In this document: in pieces, positions 33,512 through 42,087 of the stretch
How the letters are laid out: each line of letters starts with the position of its first letter
How positions within the stretch are numbered: the first letter of the stretch is position 1
Assembly: GCA_902494565.1 (NCBI GenBank)
Contig: CABUTN010000001.1
Location: forward strand, 87,509-151,508
Source: an uncultured Collinsella sp.
Lineage (GTDB): Bacteria; Actinomycetota; Coriobacteriia; Coriobacteriales; Coriobacteriaceae
Length of the DNA stretch: 64,000 nt
Direction of reading: 5' to 3'
Made by a program: the position numbers and the translations under genes
Notes under the pieces: generated by a model
What the model saw: the letters and a program-made list of their open reading frames with translations, nothing else
Told to the model about the DNA's origin: nothing
Database searches by the model: none

Positions 33512-35002
33512 TTAGAGAAGCTTCTTGAGCTCCTCGGCAACAGCCTGGACCTGCGTGCCGATGATGACCTGGGTAGCACCCTTGTCCATCTTCATGACAC
33601 CCAGAGCGCCGGCCTTCTTGCAGGCAGCCTCGTCGACCAGAGCGGAATCGCCGAGCTCGAAGCGCAGGCGAGTAGCGCAGCAGTCAACGGTCTTGACGTT
33701 CTCCTTGCCACCGACGGCAGCAAGAACAGCGGCGGCCAGAGCGGCGAACTTGTCGTCGCCAGCAGCGGCGGAAGCGGAGGTCTCCTCGACATCCTCATCC
33801 TCGCGACCAGGGGTCATGAGGTTGAACTTGGTGATGGCGAAGCGGAACACGAGGTAGAAGACCACGAAGGCAGCGATGCCCAGCGGGATGATCATCCAGG
33901 TGTTGGCGGCAGCCGGGAGGCTAGAGGAGAACAGGAGGTCGGTAGCACCAGCGGAGAAGCAGAAGCCAGCACGGAAACCAACATAGTAGGTGACGATGGT
34001 GAAGATGCCGTAGAGGGCAGCGTACACGACGTAGAGCGGGAAGCACAGGAACATGAAGCCGAACTCGAAGGGCTCGGTGACGCCGCAGACGAAGGCGCAG
34101 ATAGCAGCGGAGACAACCAGGCCGATAGCAGCCTTCTTGTTCTTAGCGGTCTGAACCATAGCCAGGGCAGCGCCCGGGACACCGAACATCATGCAGGGGA
34201 AGAAGCCGGACATGTACATACCGAGGCTCCACTTGACGTCAGCAGAGGTCTCGCCAGCCCAGAAGTGGGTCAGGTCGCCCAGGCCGATGGTGTCGAACCA
34301 GAACACGTTGTTCAGAGCGTGGTGCAGACCGGTCGGGATGAGCAGGCGGTTGAGGAAGGCGTAGATGCCAGCGCCGATACCGCCCATGGCGGCGATACCC
34401 TCACCAAGAGCAACAAGAGCACCGAAGATGAGCGGCCAAGCAAAGAGCAGGACGACGGAGACGACGATGCAGATGACGGCGGTCATGATGGCGACGCAAC
34501 GCTTGCCGGAGAAGAAAGCCAGCCAGTCGGGAAGACGGGTGTCCTTGAACTTGTTGTAGCAAGTGCCACCGATGATGGCGGACAGGATGCCGATGAAGGA
34601 GTTACCAGCGATCTTGGAGAACGCGATGCCCTCGGTCGTGGCAAGCCAAGCGGTCTGAGCATCGGCGTCCATACCACGAATGGTACCAACAACAGCGGGG
34701 TTCAGGAGCTGCTGGATCATCAGGAAGGCGACGAGGCCAGCGAGGCCAGCGGTGCCATCGTGATCGTCGGCAAGGCCGACAGCGGCGCCGACTGCGAACA
34801 GCCAGGCCATGTTATCGATAAGAGCGCCGCCTGCCTTGATGAGCAGGAAACCGGCGGTATAGGCAAAACCGGTAGTGTCACCGGCAGCACCCATGACTGC
34901 GGGAGCGAGCAGGTAGCCCACACCCATAAGAATACCTGCGACGGGAAGCGCCGCGACGGGAAGCATTAGCGCTTTGCCGAGCTTCTGGAGGTACTTCATC
35001 AT
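33512..35002 (-). CDS. nagE: PTS glucose/N-acetylglucosamine-family IIC-IIB
   Basis: A 497-residue IICB permease: IIC membrane domain (MKYLQKLGKALMLPVAALPV, GLHHALNNVFWFDTIG, GVTEPFEFGFMFL) and a C-terminal IIB domain with the phospho-Cys motif DCCATRLRFEL (usual form D-x-C-x-T-R-L-R) and GVMKMDKGATQVIIGTQV. The GLHH/NVFWFD features and linkage to nagA point to GlcNAc. It has no IIA domain, unlike E. coli NagE. Two ATG codons lie at 35002 and 34999; GGAGG upstream favours the first. Upstream are a GntR-type palindrome and box-like repeats. Confidence 0.9.
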   Translation of the reverse strand: MMKYLQKLGKALMLPVAALPVAGILMGVGYLLAPAVMGAAGDTTGFAYTAGFLLIKAGGALIDNMAWLFAVGAAVGLADDHDGTAGLAGLVAFLMIQQLLNPAVVGTIRGMDADAQTAWLATTEGIAFSKIAGNSFIGILSAIIGGTCYNKFKDTRLPDWLAFFSGKRCVAIMTAVICIVVSVVLLFAWPLIFGALVALGEGIAAMGGIGAGIYAFLNRLLIPTGLHHALNNVFWFDTIGLGDLTHFWAGETSADVKWSLGMYMSGFFPCMMFGVPGAALAMVQTAKNKKAAIGLVVSAAICAFVCGVTEPFEFGFMFLCFPLYVVYAALYGIFTIVTYYVGFRAGFCFSAGATDLLFSSSLPAAANTWMIIPLGIAAFVVFYLVFRFAITKFNLMTPGREDEDVEETSASAAAGDDKFAALAAAVLAAVGGKENVKTVDCCATRLRFELGDSALVDEAACKKAGALGVMKMDKGATQVIIGTQVQAVAEELKKLL

Positions 35003-35201
35003 ATGGTATCTCCTCCAACATTTCTTTCGTTGTTCACCAACGAGTTCCATGTCCGCGCCTTATGCATACCGGCTTCTCCGCATGCCGGCATTGATGCGCA
35101 AACTTAGACAACCCAGTCCCTATTTGGGGTTGCTGGTATGTACGGTAGCACACACTCAATTCAAACGTCCACCACATTTCGTTCAAATTGCTATATCGTT
35201 G

Positions 35202-35230
35202 CCAAACGGTTATTTTTGCCCGTAAACGGT
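35202..35230 (-). promoter_or_regulatory. Two AAACGGT boxes upstream of nagE (20-bp period)
   Basis: CCAAACGGT (35202-35210) and GTAAACGGT (35222-35230) resemble the tandem boxes seen at other sugar operons and point to nagE, but the period is 20 rather than 21 bp, so the match is weaker. Confidence 0.35.
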
Positions 35231-35311
35231 AATTTACGCAGGTAGACATGGTGCGTTTCTTTCATTACCAAACTAATTCTTAGCAATTTCCATTCGATTT
35301 CGTCTCAAAAT

Positions 35312-35354
35312 TGGTTACTACCAGATGAACAGTGGTACCACATTGTTACTACCA
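35312..35354. promoter_or_regulatory. Cluster of GntR-type operator-like sequences
   Basis: TGGTTACTACCA (35312-35323), TGGTACCA (35333-35340) and TGTTACTACCA (35344-35354) lie close together in the 520-base spacer 35003-35522 between nagE and the hypothetical gene at 35523. The spacer is A/T-rich and holds, besides these and the boxes at 35202, only a terminator at its right end. Confidence 0.5.
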
Positions 35355-35446
35355 GTTTAGCCGAAATCGTTTTCACTTTATATGAATAAAGTGTCCCAAA
35401 ATTTGCATACAACCACCCCCTCTCATCGCCCTCCCCACAGTGCAAA

Positions 35447-35481
35447 AAGCCCGCTAGAACGATATCCGTTCTAGTGGGCTT
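35447..35481 (-). terminator. Terminator after the hypothetical exported protein
   Basis: AAGCCCGCTAGAACG / CGTTCTAGTGGGCTT stem (one mismatch) with GATAT-type loop; on the minus strand it ends in TTTTTG. Confidence 0.88.
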
Positions 35482-35522
35482 ATCAGACTTTTTGGCTACG
35501 CACTCGGTGGCTCGGGCAGCCC

Positions 35523-36608
35523 TTACGCAAACAGGCCGTAGATGCTGATGTTGGCCTTGGCGTAGAGGCCGTTAGCATACTCGGTCCACTTGGAGCTGGC
35601 GCTCGAAGCCTGCGAGGAATACTGCTGGTAGGCGGTGTAATAGGCGGTCATGGCCTGCTTATAGGTGGCGCTATCGGCCGTAAAGGCATCGTCAGCGAAG
35701 GCCTTGGCATAGGTGCTATCGGCGTCCTTCCAAGTGCCCTTCTCGCTATCCCACTCGTCACCGGCAAGGTTGATGATGTAGTCGGCGTAATCCTTGCTCG
35801 CGGTCTCCTCGTTGCCGTCAGAAGGCTCGCTCGGAGCAGTCGGCATGTTTGCGGAGCTGTCGCCGACCTTCTTCTTGTAGAGCTTCTGCAGCGTCGCAGA
35901 CTGGCGGACGATCTGCTTGGCCTGGTCCTTGGACACGCCATACTGCGTGGCCATGGTCTTGTAGTCCGAAGTGCCGATGGAATCCTCGGCGTACTTCTTC
36001 ATCTCCTTAGAAGAGACGGTGATGCCCTCGTCCGCGGCAGCATCGAGCAGGATCTTGTTGCGCACGTAGGACAGGATAACGTCGGCAGAGGGAGCGGTGT
36101 AGTTGCCATCGCTATCCTTGACGGTATCAAGGCTGTACTGGCTCTCGATGGCCTCGCGCGCGGTGATGTCGCTCTTCTTGCCGTTGTAGCTGTAGCTTGC
36201 AACGGTCGAATCGAGCTGGTCCTCGGTGAGGGTCGCCGAGCCGACGCCCTTGCCGCCAAAGCCTCCATTGCCAATAAAGAAGCCGACCACGGCAGCAATC
36301 ACGACTGCAACCACGAAGGCGGCAATCATCGTCTTCTTGTGCTTGGATGCATGGTCGTCTTCGTCGGAGTCGTCGTCCTCGTCTTGCTCCTCGGGCATCA
36401 GGTTCTCGTCAGCGGCATCCGCGGCAATCTGAGCCTCCAGGCGGGCGTCCTCCTCCTCGGCCGTCGTACCGGCAGCAATGTGCTCGGCAGACGTACCGGC
36501 GACCAGATCGATCTTCTCGTCCTCGTCACCGTCGGGGCCTTCGCCGCGCTCGATGATCTGGATGCCGTCGATCTCGTCCTTCTCGTCCTTCTTTTGAATC
36601 AGACCCAT
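35523..36608 (-). CDS. Hypothetical membrane-anchored extracytoplasmic protein
   Basis: Not recognised. A 361-residue protein with three parts: a highly acidic cytoplasmic N-terminus (residues 1-90, including EEQDEDDDSDEDDHASKHKK), one membrane segment (about 92-112, TMIAAFVVAVVIAAVVGFFI), and an extracytoplasmic helical domain rich in Ala, Ser, Tyr and Lys. The outer part (ILSYVRNKILLDAAADEGIT, SKEMKKYAEDSIG, KDQAKQIVRQSATLQKLY) recalls the chaperone part of SurA/PrsA-like proteins without a visible PPIase domain; this is only a resemblance. Monocistronic with its own terminator. Confidence 0.75.
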   Translation of the reverse strand: MGLIQKKDEKDEIDGIQIIERGEGPDGDEDEKIDLVAGTSAEHIAAGTTAEEEDARLEAQIAADAADENLMPEEQDEDDDSDEDDHASKHKKTMIAAFVVAVVIAAVVGFFIGNGGFGGKGVGSATLTEDQLDSTVASYSYNGKKSDITAREAIESQYSLDTVKDSDGNYTAPSADVILSYVRNKILLDAAADEGITVSSKEMKKYAEDSIGTSDYKTMATQYGVSKDQAKQIVRQSATLQKLYKKKVGDSSANMPTAPSEPSDGNEETASKDYADYIINLAGDEWDSEKGTWKDADSTYAKAFADDAFTADSATYKQAMTAYYTAYQQYSSQASSASSKWTEYANGLYAKANISIYGLFA

Positions 36609-36646
36609 ATCAGTTACTCCTTGTTAGGAAACATAGTCCGCAATAG

Positions 36647-36675
36647 AATACGCCCGACAGAGCGCCGGGCGTATT
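36647..36675. terminator. Symmetrical hairpin between icd and the hypothetical gene
   Basis: AATACGCCCG / CGGGCGTATT perfect 10-bp stem with a 9-base loop; weak T-tract on the minus strand (CTATT). Confidence 0.6.
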
Positions 36676-36734
36676 GATTCTCAGGTTATACGCAAACACT
36701 TAAGTACTATTTAGGCGTTTGCAGTCTGCATGCC

Positions 36735-37820
36735 TTAGGCCAGGTGCGCGATAACGGCATCGGCAAAGGCCTGCGTGCCCACAGCACCCTCAACGGAGCC
36801 GGTCTGGGCACGACGAACGTCGCCGGTAACCTGCTCGCCCTCGTCGAGCGTGGCAGAAACGGCGGCGCGAATGCGATTGGCCGCGTCGTTCTCGCCCAGG
36901 TGATCGAGCATCATCGCAGCAGAGAGGATCTCGGCCGTGGGGTTGGCGATATCCTTGCCCGCGATATCGGGCGCGGAGCCGTGCGTAGCCTCAAAGATGG
37001 CGCAGTCGGCACCGATGTTGGAGCCGGGGGCCATACCCAAGCCGCCCACCAGGCCGGCGCACAGGTCACTCACGATGTCGCCGTACAGGTTGGGCAGCAC
37101 CAGGACATCGAAGTCGTTGGGGTTCTGGACCAGGCCCATGCAGGTGGCGTCGACGATCTTGTCGTTGAACTCGATATCGGGATAGTTGGCGGCCACCTCG
37201 CGCGCCACGCGCAGGAACAGGCCGTCGGTCGCCTTCATGATGTTGGCCTTGTGCACGGCCGTCACCTTTTTGCGGCCGCAGCGACGGGCATACTCAAAGG
37301 CATACTCCACAATGCGGCGGCTCTTGGCAATGGAGATGGGCTTAATCGAGATGGCGGAATCCGCGGCGAAGGTCTTCTGACCAGAACGCTCGACGAGCTG
37401 CGAGAGCTCCTCGACCTCGGCAGTGCCCTCATCGAACTCGATGCCGGCGTAGAGGTCCTCGGTGTTCTCGCGCACGATAACCAGGTCGACGTCGCGGAAG
37501 CGCGAGCCGTCACCCGGCTGCGACAGGCAGGGGCGCACGCAGGCATACAGGTCGAAGTGCTTGCGCAGGGCCACGTTGACGCTGCGGAAACCCGTGCCGA
37601 CCGGCGTGGTGATGGGGCCCTTGATGGCAACCTTGGTCTCGGCGACCGCATCGAGCACGTGCTGGGGCAGCGGCGTGCCAAACTCGTCCATGACGCCGGC
37701 ACCGGCCTCCTGGACGTTCCAATTGATCTGGACACCGGCAGCCTCGACCACGCGGCGCATGGCCTGCGTAATCTCGGGACCGATACCGTCACCGGGAATC
37801 AGGACTACATCGTGCGCCAT
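36735..37820 (-). CDS. icd: NAD-type isocitrate/isopropylmalate dehydrogenase-family protein, probably isocitrate dehydrogenase
   Basis: Oxidatively decarboxylates isocitrate to 2-oxoglutarate (assumed). The 361-residue protein has the family start VVLIPGDGIGPEI, substrate helix VGTGFRSVNVALRKHFDLYA, VRENTEDLYAGIEF, the NVYGD-like metal/substrate loop LPNLYGDIVSDLCAGLVGG, and cofactor loop THGSAPDIAGKDIANP. The residues around FRSVNVALRK match the short NAD-dependent isocitrate dehydrogenase group better than LeuB. No leuCD genes are near. It is the last of a close minus-strand series with the HEAT-repeat gene six bases upstream. Confidence 0.85.
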   Translation of the reverse strand: MAHDVVLIPGDGIGPEITQAMRRVVEAAGVQINWNVQEAGAGVMDEFGTPLPQHVLDAVAETKVAIKGPITTPVGTGFRSVNVALRKHFDLYACVRPCLSQPGDGSRFRDVDLVIVRENTEDLYAGIEFDEGTAEVEELSQLVERSGQKTFAADSAISIKPISIAKSRRIVEYAFEYARRCGRKKVTAVHKANIMKATDGLFLRVAREVAANYPDIEFNDKIVDATCMGLVQNPNDFDVLVLPNLYGDIVSDLCAGLVGGLGMAPGSNIGADCAIFEATHGSAPDIAGKDIANPTAEILSAAMMLDHLGENDAANRIRAAVSATLDEGEQVTGDVRRAQTGSVEGAVGTQAFADAVIAHLA

Positions 37821-37826
37821 AATCTG

Positions 37827-38525
37827 TTACTCCTCGTCTTCGGCGTCGTCAGATTTTTTAACGCTAGCACGCTTCTTCTTTTTGGAAAGATCCAGGCCAA
37901 AACGTTTAACAAGCATTTCGCAAATCTCGCTCGAACGGGCCTTGAGATAGCTGCCCTTACCGTTCTCGGCATCGAACTTAAGGCGCAGCGCAAGCTTCTC
38001 GGCAACCCCGGCGTCGATCTCGCCCTGGCAAAACTCGTACAGGCAACCGAGCATGTCGCGATACTCGAGGTCGCCGTGGTAGCACTGGATGGCCTCGTCC
38101 AGGATGGGCCAAGCCTCGCGCGAACGCTCGACGCTCGTGGCACCCCACACGCACAGCAGGCGGAAGGCGGCGTAGCGCAGCGTGGAGGAGATCTCGTCGA
38201 ACAGCGCAGTCTCGGCGCCCTCAAAGGCATCGCCCAGCTGCTCGGGGCAGGTGGTAGCGAGCGCCGTCAGGGCATCGAGGGCCTCCCAGCGGGTCTGCGC
38301 CTCGGGGCGGTCGAGCGCCTCGATCAGCGTGGGCACGCAGGGCACGACGCGCTGCGGATCGCGCTCGGCAAGCAGGTGCAGCACGCGGGCGGCAAACTGG
38401 CGGATGCGGCGCGTGGGGCAGCCGAGCTCCTTGACCAGACGGTCGACGGCGTTCTCGTTCTCCTCTGCCAGCTGAAGCTGTGCCAGCTCCTCGTCGGTGA
38501 GCTGTTCGTCTTTGTTTTCTGCCAT
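37827..38525 (-). CDS. HEAT-repeat-like protein
   Basis: A 232-residue soluble protein with helix pairs typical of HEAT/armadillo repeats (IRQFAARVLHLLAERDPQRV, VPTLIEALDRPEAQTRWEAL, DALTALATTCPEQLGDAF, LRYAAFRLLCVWGATSVERS). It ends in a basic/acidic tail (LSKKKKRASVKKSDDAEDEE). Probably a protein-protein scaffold; no enzymatic motif. It lies 15 bases after the small membrane protein gene and 6 before icd, so all are cotranscribed. Confidence 0.75.
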   Translation of the reverse strand: MAENKDEQLTDEELAQLQLAEENENAVDRLVKELGCPTRRIRQFAARVLHLLAERDPQRVVPCVPTLIEALDRPEAQTRWEALDALTALATTCPEQLGDAFEGAETALFDEISSTLRYAAFRLLCVWGATSVERSREAWPILDEAIQCYHGDLEYRDMLGCLYEFCQGEIDAGVAEKLALRLKFDAENGKGSYLKARSSEICEMLVKRFGLDLSKKKKRASVKKSDDAEDEE

Positions 38526-38540
38526 AGTTACCTCTTCTTA

Positions 38541-38969
38541 CTATTTCTTAGCGTGCTTGCCAGCACCCTTGCTGTCATCGGTGACCGAGATGAGTTGTCG
38601 GTCGGCCGCGCCATTGCGACGCGCACGGCGGCGTTCCTCGGCGTCGCCCGCGTCGGCGGCGGCGCGATGAGCCTTGTTGACGTTAAAGACCTCGTCGTGC
38701 TTGCGCCACGGACCGACGGACTCGCCAAAGCTCATCTTAAGACCGGCGATAAAGCCGCCGAGCCAGCCGATCGGCGCAAACTGCACCAGCGGGAACAGCG
38801 AGAACACCCAGGTCAGCAGGACGACTGCCGCCGCGCCTGCAAAATTGGCGATCCAGTAGTCGCGCTTGGTGATCACGCGCTTTTCGCAGGCCCACTGGCC
38901 GCACAAAAAGCCAATGTAGATCGCAAAGAGAAAGAGTACCAGCGCTAGTACCACGAACGTCCAGCTCAT
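38541..38969 (-). CDS. Small membrane protein, unknown function
   Basis: About 142 residues from ATG 38969. Two hydrophobic segments (FVVLALVLFLFAIYIGFLCG and IANFAGAAAVVLLTWVFSLF) plus a third weak one (APIGWLGGFIAGL), then a charged cytoplasmic tail rich in Arg and Lys ending GAGKHAKK. No family recognised. It starts seven bases past the end of the dehydrogenase gene and is part of the same transcript. Confidence 0.7.
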   Translation of the reverse strand: MSWTFVVLALVLFLFAIYIGFLCGQWACEKRVITKRDYWIANFAGAAAVVLLTWVFSLFPLVQFAPIGWLGGFIAGLKMSFGESVGPWRKHDEVFNVNKAHRAAADAGDAEERRRARRNGAADRQLISVTDDSKGAGKHAKK

Positions 38970-38974
38970 GGGCG

Positions 38975-40054
38975 CTACTCCCCGTGATGGTGGCCGCAGC
39001 AGCACTCATGGCCGTCGTCATGGCCGTGGCCGCCGCAGCACTCGTGGTCCTCGCCGTGATGGTGACCGCAACCGCACTCATGGTCGTCGCCGTGCTCGCC
39101 GCAACCGCAGCCTTCCTCGTGAGCGCCATGCTCCTCGGGACGATACTGCGACCAGTCCAGACCGGCGGCGATGGCGTCGGCCTCCTCCTTATAGAGGACC
39201 GTGATGGCCTGGGTGCCCAGCTTGGCACCACCGATGGCGTCGAGCATATCGTAGAGCGTAAAGGCCACGTCGGCGCCGGGCAGCGCAAGCTCGCGGTCGT
39301 CGGCATAGGCGAGCGCCAAGCGCAGGTCCTTAATGAAGTGCTCGACCATAAAGCCGGGCTTGTAGTCGCCGTCGAGCGCCTTGGGAGCCAGGCTCTCCAT
39401 GGCGCCGGACTTGCCGGTACCGCCCAGGATCATCTGACGGGTCTTCTCCAGGTCAAGGCCGCTCAGCTCGGCAAATGCCATGGCGTCTGCCATGCCGACC
39501 ATGCAGGCGCCCAGCGACACCTGGTTGGCGAGCTTGGCAGCCTGGCCCTTGCCGGCGCCGTCGAAGCAGCAGATGTTAGCCGCAAAGGTGGCAAGGATGT
39601 CGCGGACCGGCGCGATGTCGTTTTCGGTGGCGCCCACGATAGCCGTGAGCGTGCCGGCGATAGCTCCCGACTCACCGCCGGTGACGGGGCAGTCAAACGC
39701 CATGCGGCCGGAAACCTGGGCGGCCTCGGCAATGTCGCGCGCCAGCTCGGGCGAGCTCGTGGTAAGGTCGATCAAGACCGCGCCCGGCTTGGTGCACGCG
39801 AGCAGGCCGTCGCCCGCCAGGTAGAGCTCCTCAACCTCGGAGGGATAGCCCACCATGGTAAAGACGACGTCGGCGTTCGCCACGGCATCTGCCGGCGTAT
39901 CGGCCCAAGCGGCACCGCGCTCGATAAGCGCGGCAGCCTTGGACTTGGTGCGGTTGTTGACCGTGACGGGATAGCCGGCATCCAGGATGTGACCGGCGAT
40001 GGGGGCACCCATAATTCCGGTGCCGATAAATGCGACGGAGAGCTTGTTTGCCAT
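38975..40054 (-). CDS. Beta-hydroxyacid dehydrogenase (tartronate semialdehyde reductase / 3-hydroxyisobutyrate dehydrogenase family) with His/Cys-rich C-terminal tail
   Basis: NAD(P)-dependent oxidoreductase. Rossmann start VAFIGTGIMGAPIAGHILDAG, family substrate motif DCPVTGGESGAIAGTL, catalytic Lys region GKGQAAKLANQVSLGACMVG. The catalytic core of about 300 residues is normal; the gene then continues for about 53 residues with 14 His and 9 Cys (for example ECGCGHHHGEDHECCGGHG). Such tails bind Ni, Zn or Co in other proteins. The tail is in frame without interruption and is not seen in ordinary members. Substrate (tartronate semialdehyde, succinic semialdehyde, glyoxylate or other) cannot be decided. 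Confidence 0.85.
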   Translation of the reverse strand: MANKLSVAFIGTGIMGAPIAGHILDAGYPVTVNNRTKSKAAALIERGAAWADTPADAVANADVVFTMVGYPSEVEELYLAGDGLLACTKPGAVLIDLTTSSPELARDIAEAAQVSGRMAFDCPVTGGESGAIAGTLTAIVGATENDIAPVRDILATFAANICCFDGAGKGQAAKLANQVSLGACMVGMADAMAFAELSGLDLEKTRQMILGGTGKSGAMESLAPKALDGDYKPGFMVEHFIKDLRLALAYADDRELALPGADVAFTLYDMLDAIGGAKLGTQAITVLYKEEADAIAAGLDWSQYRPEEHGAHEEGCGCGEHGDDHECGCGHHHGEDHECCGGHGHDDGHECCCGHHHGE

Positions 40055-40152
40055 GAAACCTTTCCTTTTGGGTTGGGTGTTGTTACCAGGTTGAATACTC
40101 GATGCCAGCGTTTGGGCAGTGAGCTGGGATCGATTACGGCCGCGTTACTTGC

Positions 40153-41106
40153 CTACTGACCGCGCACACGGCGGGCGATGCGGTCGGAAAGCGAGGCTTT
40201 CTCGGCACGGTTCTTGCCCCAAAACGCGCAAGCCACCATGCCGGGGCCCACGTGCGAGCCGATGGTAGGACCAACGGAACTACGGATGATGGTGACGTCG
40301 GCGCAGCCTTCCTCCTTGCGGATGGCGGCTTCGAGCCAGTCGCCGTCCTTTTCGGCATCGGCCGTCATGATGGCGATGGGCATGGTGCGGTCGGGCACGT
40401 AGTTCTCGCGGAACGATTTGAGGATGGACTTGAGCGCCTTCTTGCGGCCGCGGTTGACGCCGATCAGCGACAGCGAGCCGGCAAGGTCGTAGGAGAGCTC
40501 GGGCTTGACATCGAGCTTTGCCGTGAGCTGCGCCGCCGCGGGCGGAATGCGGCCGCCGGCAGCCAGTGCGTCGAAGCTCTCGAGCGTAAAGTAGCCGTGG
40601 ACGTAGGTCTTTGCCTCGTTTGCCCAATCGACCAGCTGCTTGGCGGTCAGTCCCGCCGAACGCTGGCGCACGGCCTCGAGCGCCAAGAGCGCGCCGGTCG
40701 CGCAGGGCAGAGCGTTGTCGACCACGTACAGCTCAAAATCGGGATACTCGGCGCGCACGGCGTCCGCCGCCTGGCACGCGGAGTTGTAGCTCGACGACAG
40801 CGCCGAGGTAAAGCACAGGTAGACCGTGGGCGTGCCCTCTTTGGCGCACTCGGTAAAGAACTCGATATAGCGACCGAGCGACACAGCCGAGGTGGACACG
40901 CGGGCACCGGCGCGCATGCGGTCGTAGAACTCCTTGGGTGTGATGCTCGACCAGATGTCATCCGTGCGCTCCTCGCCATCGATAATGAAGGGGAAACCCA
41001 GGATATCGACATCGAGGTTCGCGGCGACCTCGGGGCTAAAGTCGCAGCAGGTATCGACGACGATGCGGCAACGGTTCGAATGACCGGCGGATGCGGCCTT
41101 GTCCAT
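40153..41106 (-). CDS. DegV-family fatty-acid-binding protein
   Basis: DegV/FakB-type proteins bind a fatty acid and present it to a kinase (FakA). The 317-residue protein shows the fold's motifs: RIVVDTCCDFSPEVAANLDV, VSTSAVSLGRYIEFF, YLCFTSALSSSYNSACQAA, LAAGGRIPPAAA, SSVGPTIGSHVGPGMVA near the end. ATG 41106 has AAGGAG eight bases upstream; the preceding TTG is less likely. Single gene. No fakA (DAK-domain) gene is in the window. Confidence 0.88.
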   Translation of the reverse strand: MDKAASAGHSNRCRIVVDTCCDFSPEVAANLDVDILGFPFIIDGEERTDDIWSSITPKEFYDRMRAGARVSTSAVSLGRYIEFFTECAKEGTPTVYLCFTSALSSSYNSACQAADAVRAEYPDFELYVVDNALPCATGALLALEAVRQRSAGLTAKQLVDWANEAKTYVHGYFTLESFDALAAGGRIPPAAAQLTAKLDVKPELSYDLAGSLSLIGVNRGRKKALKSILKSFRENYVPDRTMPIAIMTADAEKDGDWLEAAIRKEEGCADVTIIRSSVGPTIGSHVGPGMVACAFWGKNRAEKASLSDRIARRVRGQ

Positions 41107-41124
41107 CAAAGCGACTCCTTACGT

Positions 41125-41157
41125 AAAAAGGCGGCCACCCGCATGGGATGGCCGCCA
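41125..41157 (-). terminator. Terminator after hpf
   Basis: On the minus strand TGGCGGCCA / TGGCCGCC-type stem followed by TTTTT. Confidence 0.87.
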
Positions 41158-41185
41158 ACCGTTAACTCATGCAAGTTAACGTATT

Positions 41186-41770
41186 TTACTCGTCAAGTGT
41201 TTCGATGCGGGGCTTGATGATGCCATATCCACCATTCTTACGGTGATACACCACATTGATGAGACCAGTCGTCGCGTTCTCGAACACGTAGAAGTCGTGG
41301 CCCAGCAGATCGGTCTGCACCAGCGCCTGCTCCTCAGTCATCGGGGTGACATCGATGACCTTCTCGCGGACGAGCAGGTCGTCCTCCTCCTCGGGCAGCA
41401 GCAGGTCGGCCAGATCCTCGACGCGCTCGACCGGCGCAACATCCGCGGCGCTGGCACCACCCTGGCGGTTATCCACGACCTTGGTCTTGAACTTGCGCAG
41501 CTGGCGGGTGACCTTATCGGCGGAGAGATCGATGGCGGCATACATATCTGCGCCGTGCTCGGCAACGCGAATCACAGAGCCGCGGGCACGAACCGTGACC
41601 TCGACGATTGCCGGGTTGGGGTTCGAGGGGTTCTTCTCATAGCGAAGCACGACGTCGACTGTCATGGGCTCGATATCGAAAACCTTGAGCGCCTCGCCGA
41701 TCTTCTCATCCACGTGCGCACGCAGAGCATCGGTTACCGTCGTCTTGCGTCCAGAAACCTTGATATCCAT
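41186..41770 (-). CDS. hpf: Ribosome hibernation promoting factor, long form
   Basis: Binds 70S ribosomes in slow growth and forms 100S dimers. The 194-residue protein has the RaiA/YfiA domain (MDIKVSGRKTTVTDALRAHV, VVLRYEKNPSNPNPAIVEVT, DMYAAIDLSADKVTRQLRKF) and the C-terminal dimerisation domain (VIDVTPMTEEQALVQTDLLG, FYVFENATTGLINVVYHRKN). Start at ATG 41770; the in-frame extension to 41830 has no site. Monocistronic between two terminators. Confidence 0.93.
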   Translation of the reverse strand: MDIKVSGRKTTVTDALRAHVDEKIGEALKVFDIEPMTVDVVLRYEKNPSNPNPAIVEVTVRARGSVIRVAEHGADMYAAIDLSADKVTRQLRKFKTKVVDNRQGGASAADVAPVERVEDLADLLLPEEEDDLLVREKVIDVTPMTEEQALVQTDLLGHDFYVFENATTGLINVVYHRKNGGYGIIKPRIETLDE

Positions 41771-41987
41771 ACGTGGCTCCAATCTGCCTCGGGGACTTAC
41801 TGTACTGGCTATGTACCCATTGCCGTGCATTTAATCACGCGGATTCCTAAAGACCCGAATAACGATTGCTTGATACCGCATACCGAAGTCTCGCACTTTT
41901 CTGTGGCAAAGTGCGCTATAGGAGGGGACCGGCGGCTTTGTATTTGGTCCCGAAAATTGGCTTTGACCTGCTGATTTTATTGGGATG

Positions 41988-42021
41988 AAAAAGCCGGGCT
42001 CCCCCATCGGGGAAGCCCGGC
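41988..42021 (-). terminator. Terminator after the lipoprotein gene
   Basis: GCCGGGCTTCCCC / GGGGGAGCCCGGC stem on the minus strand, followed by TTTTTCATCC. Confidence 0.88.
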
Positions 42022-42087
42022 AGTGCGTGTTGAAACCGTGAAGAGGTGTCCTTTTCAACGTATAGGAGACACCACCCCTAGCAATAA

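Noticed and set aside
36735..37820. 3-isopropylmalate dehydrogenase (leuB)
   Set aside because: The substrate helix (FRSVNVALRK) fits isocitrate dehydrogenase and no leucine genes are nearby; still not fully excluded.
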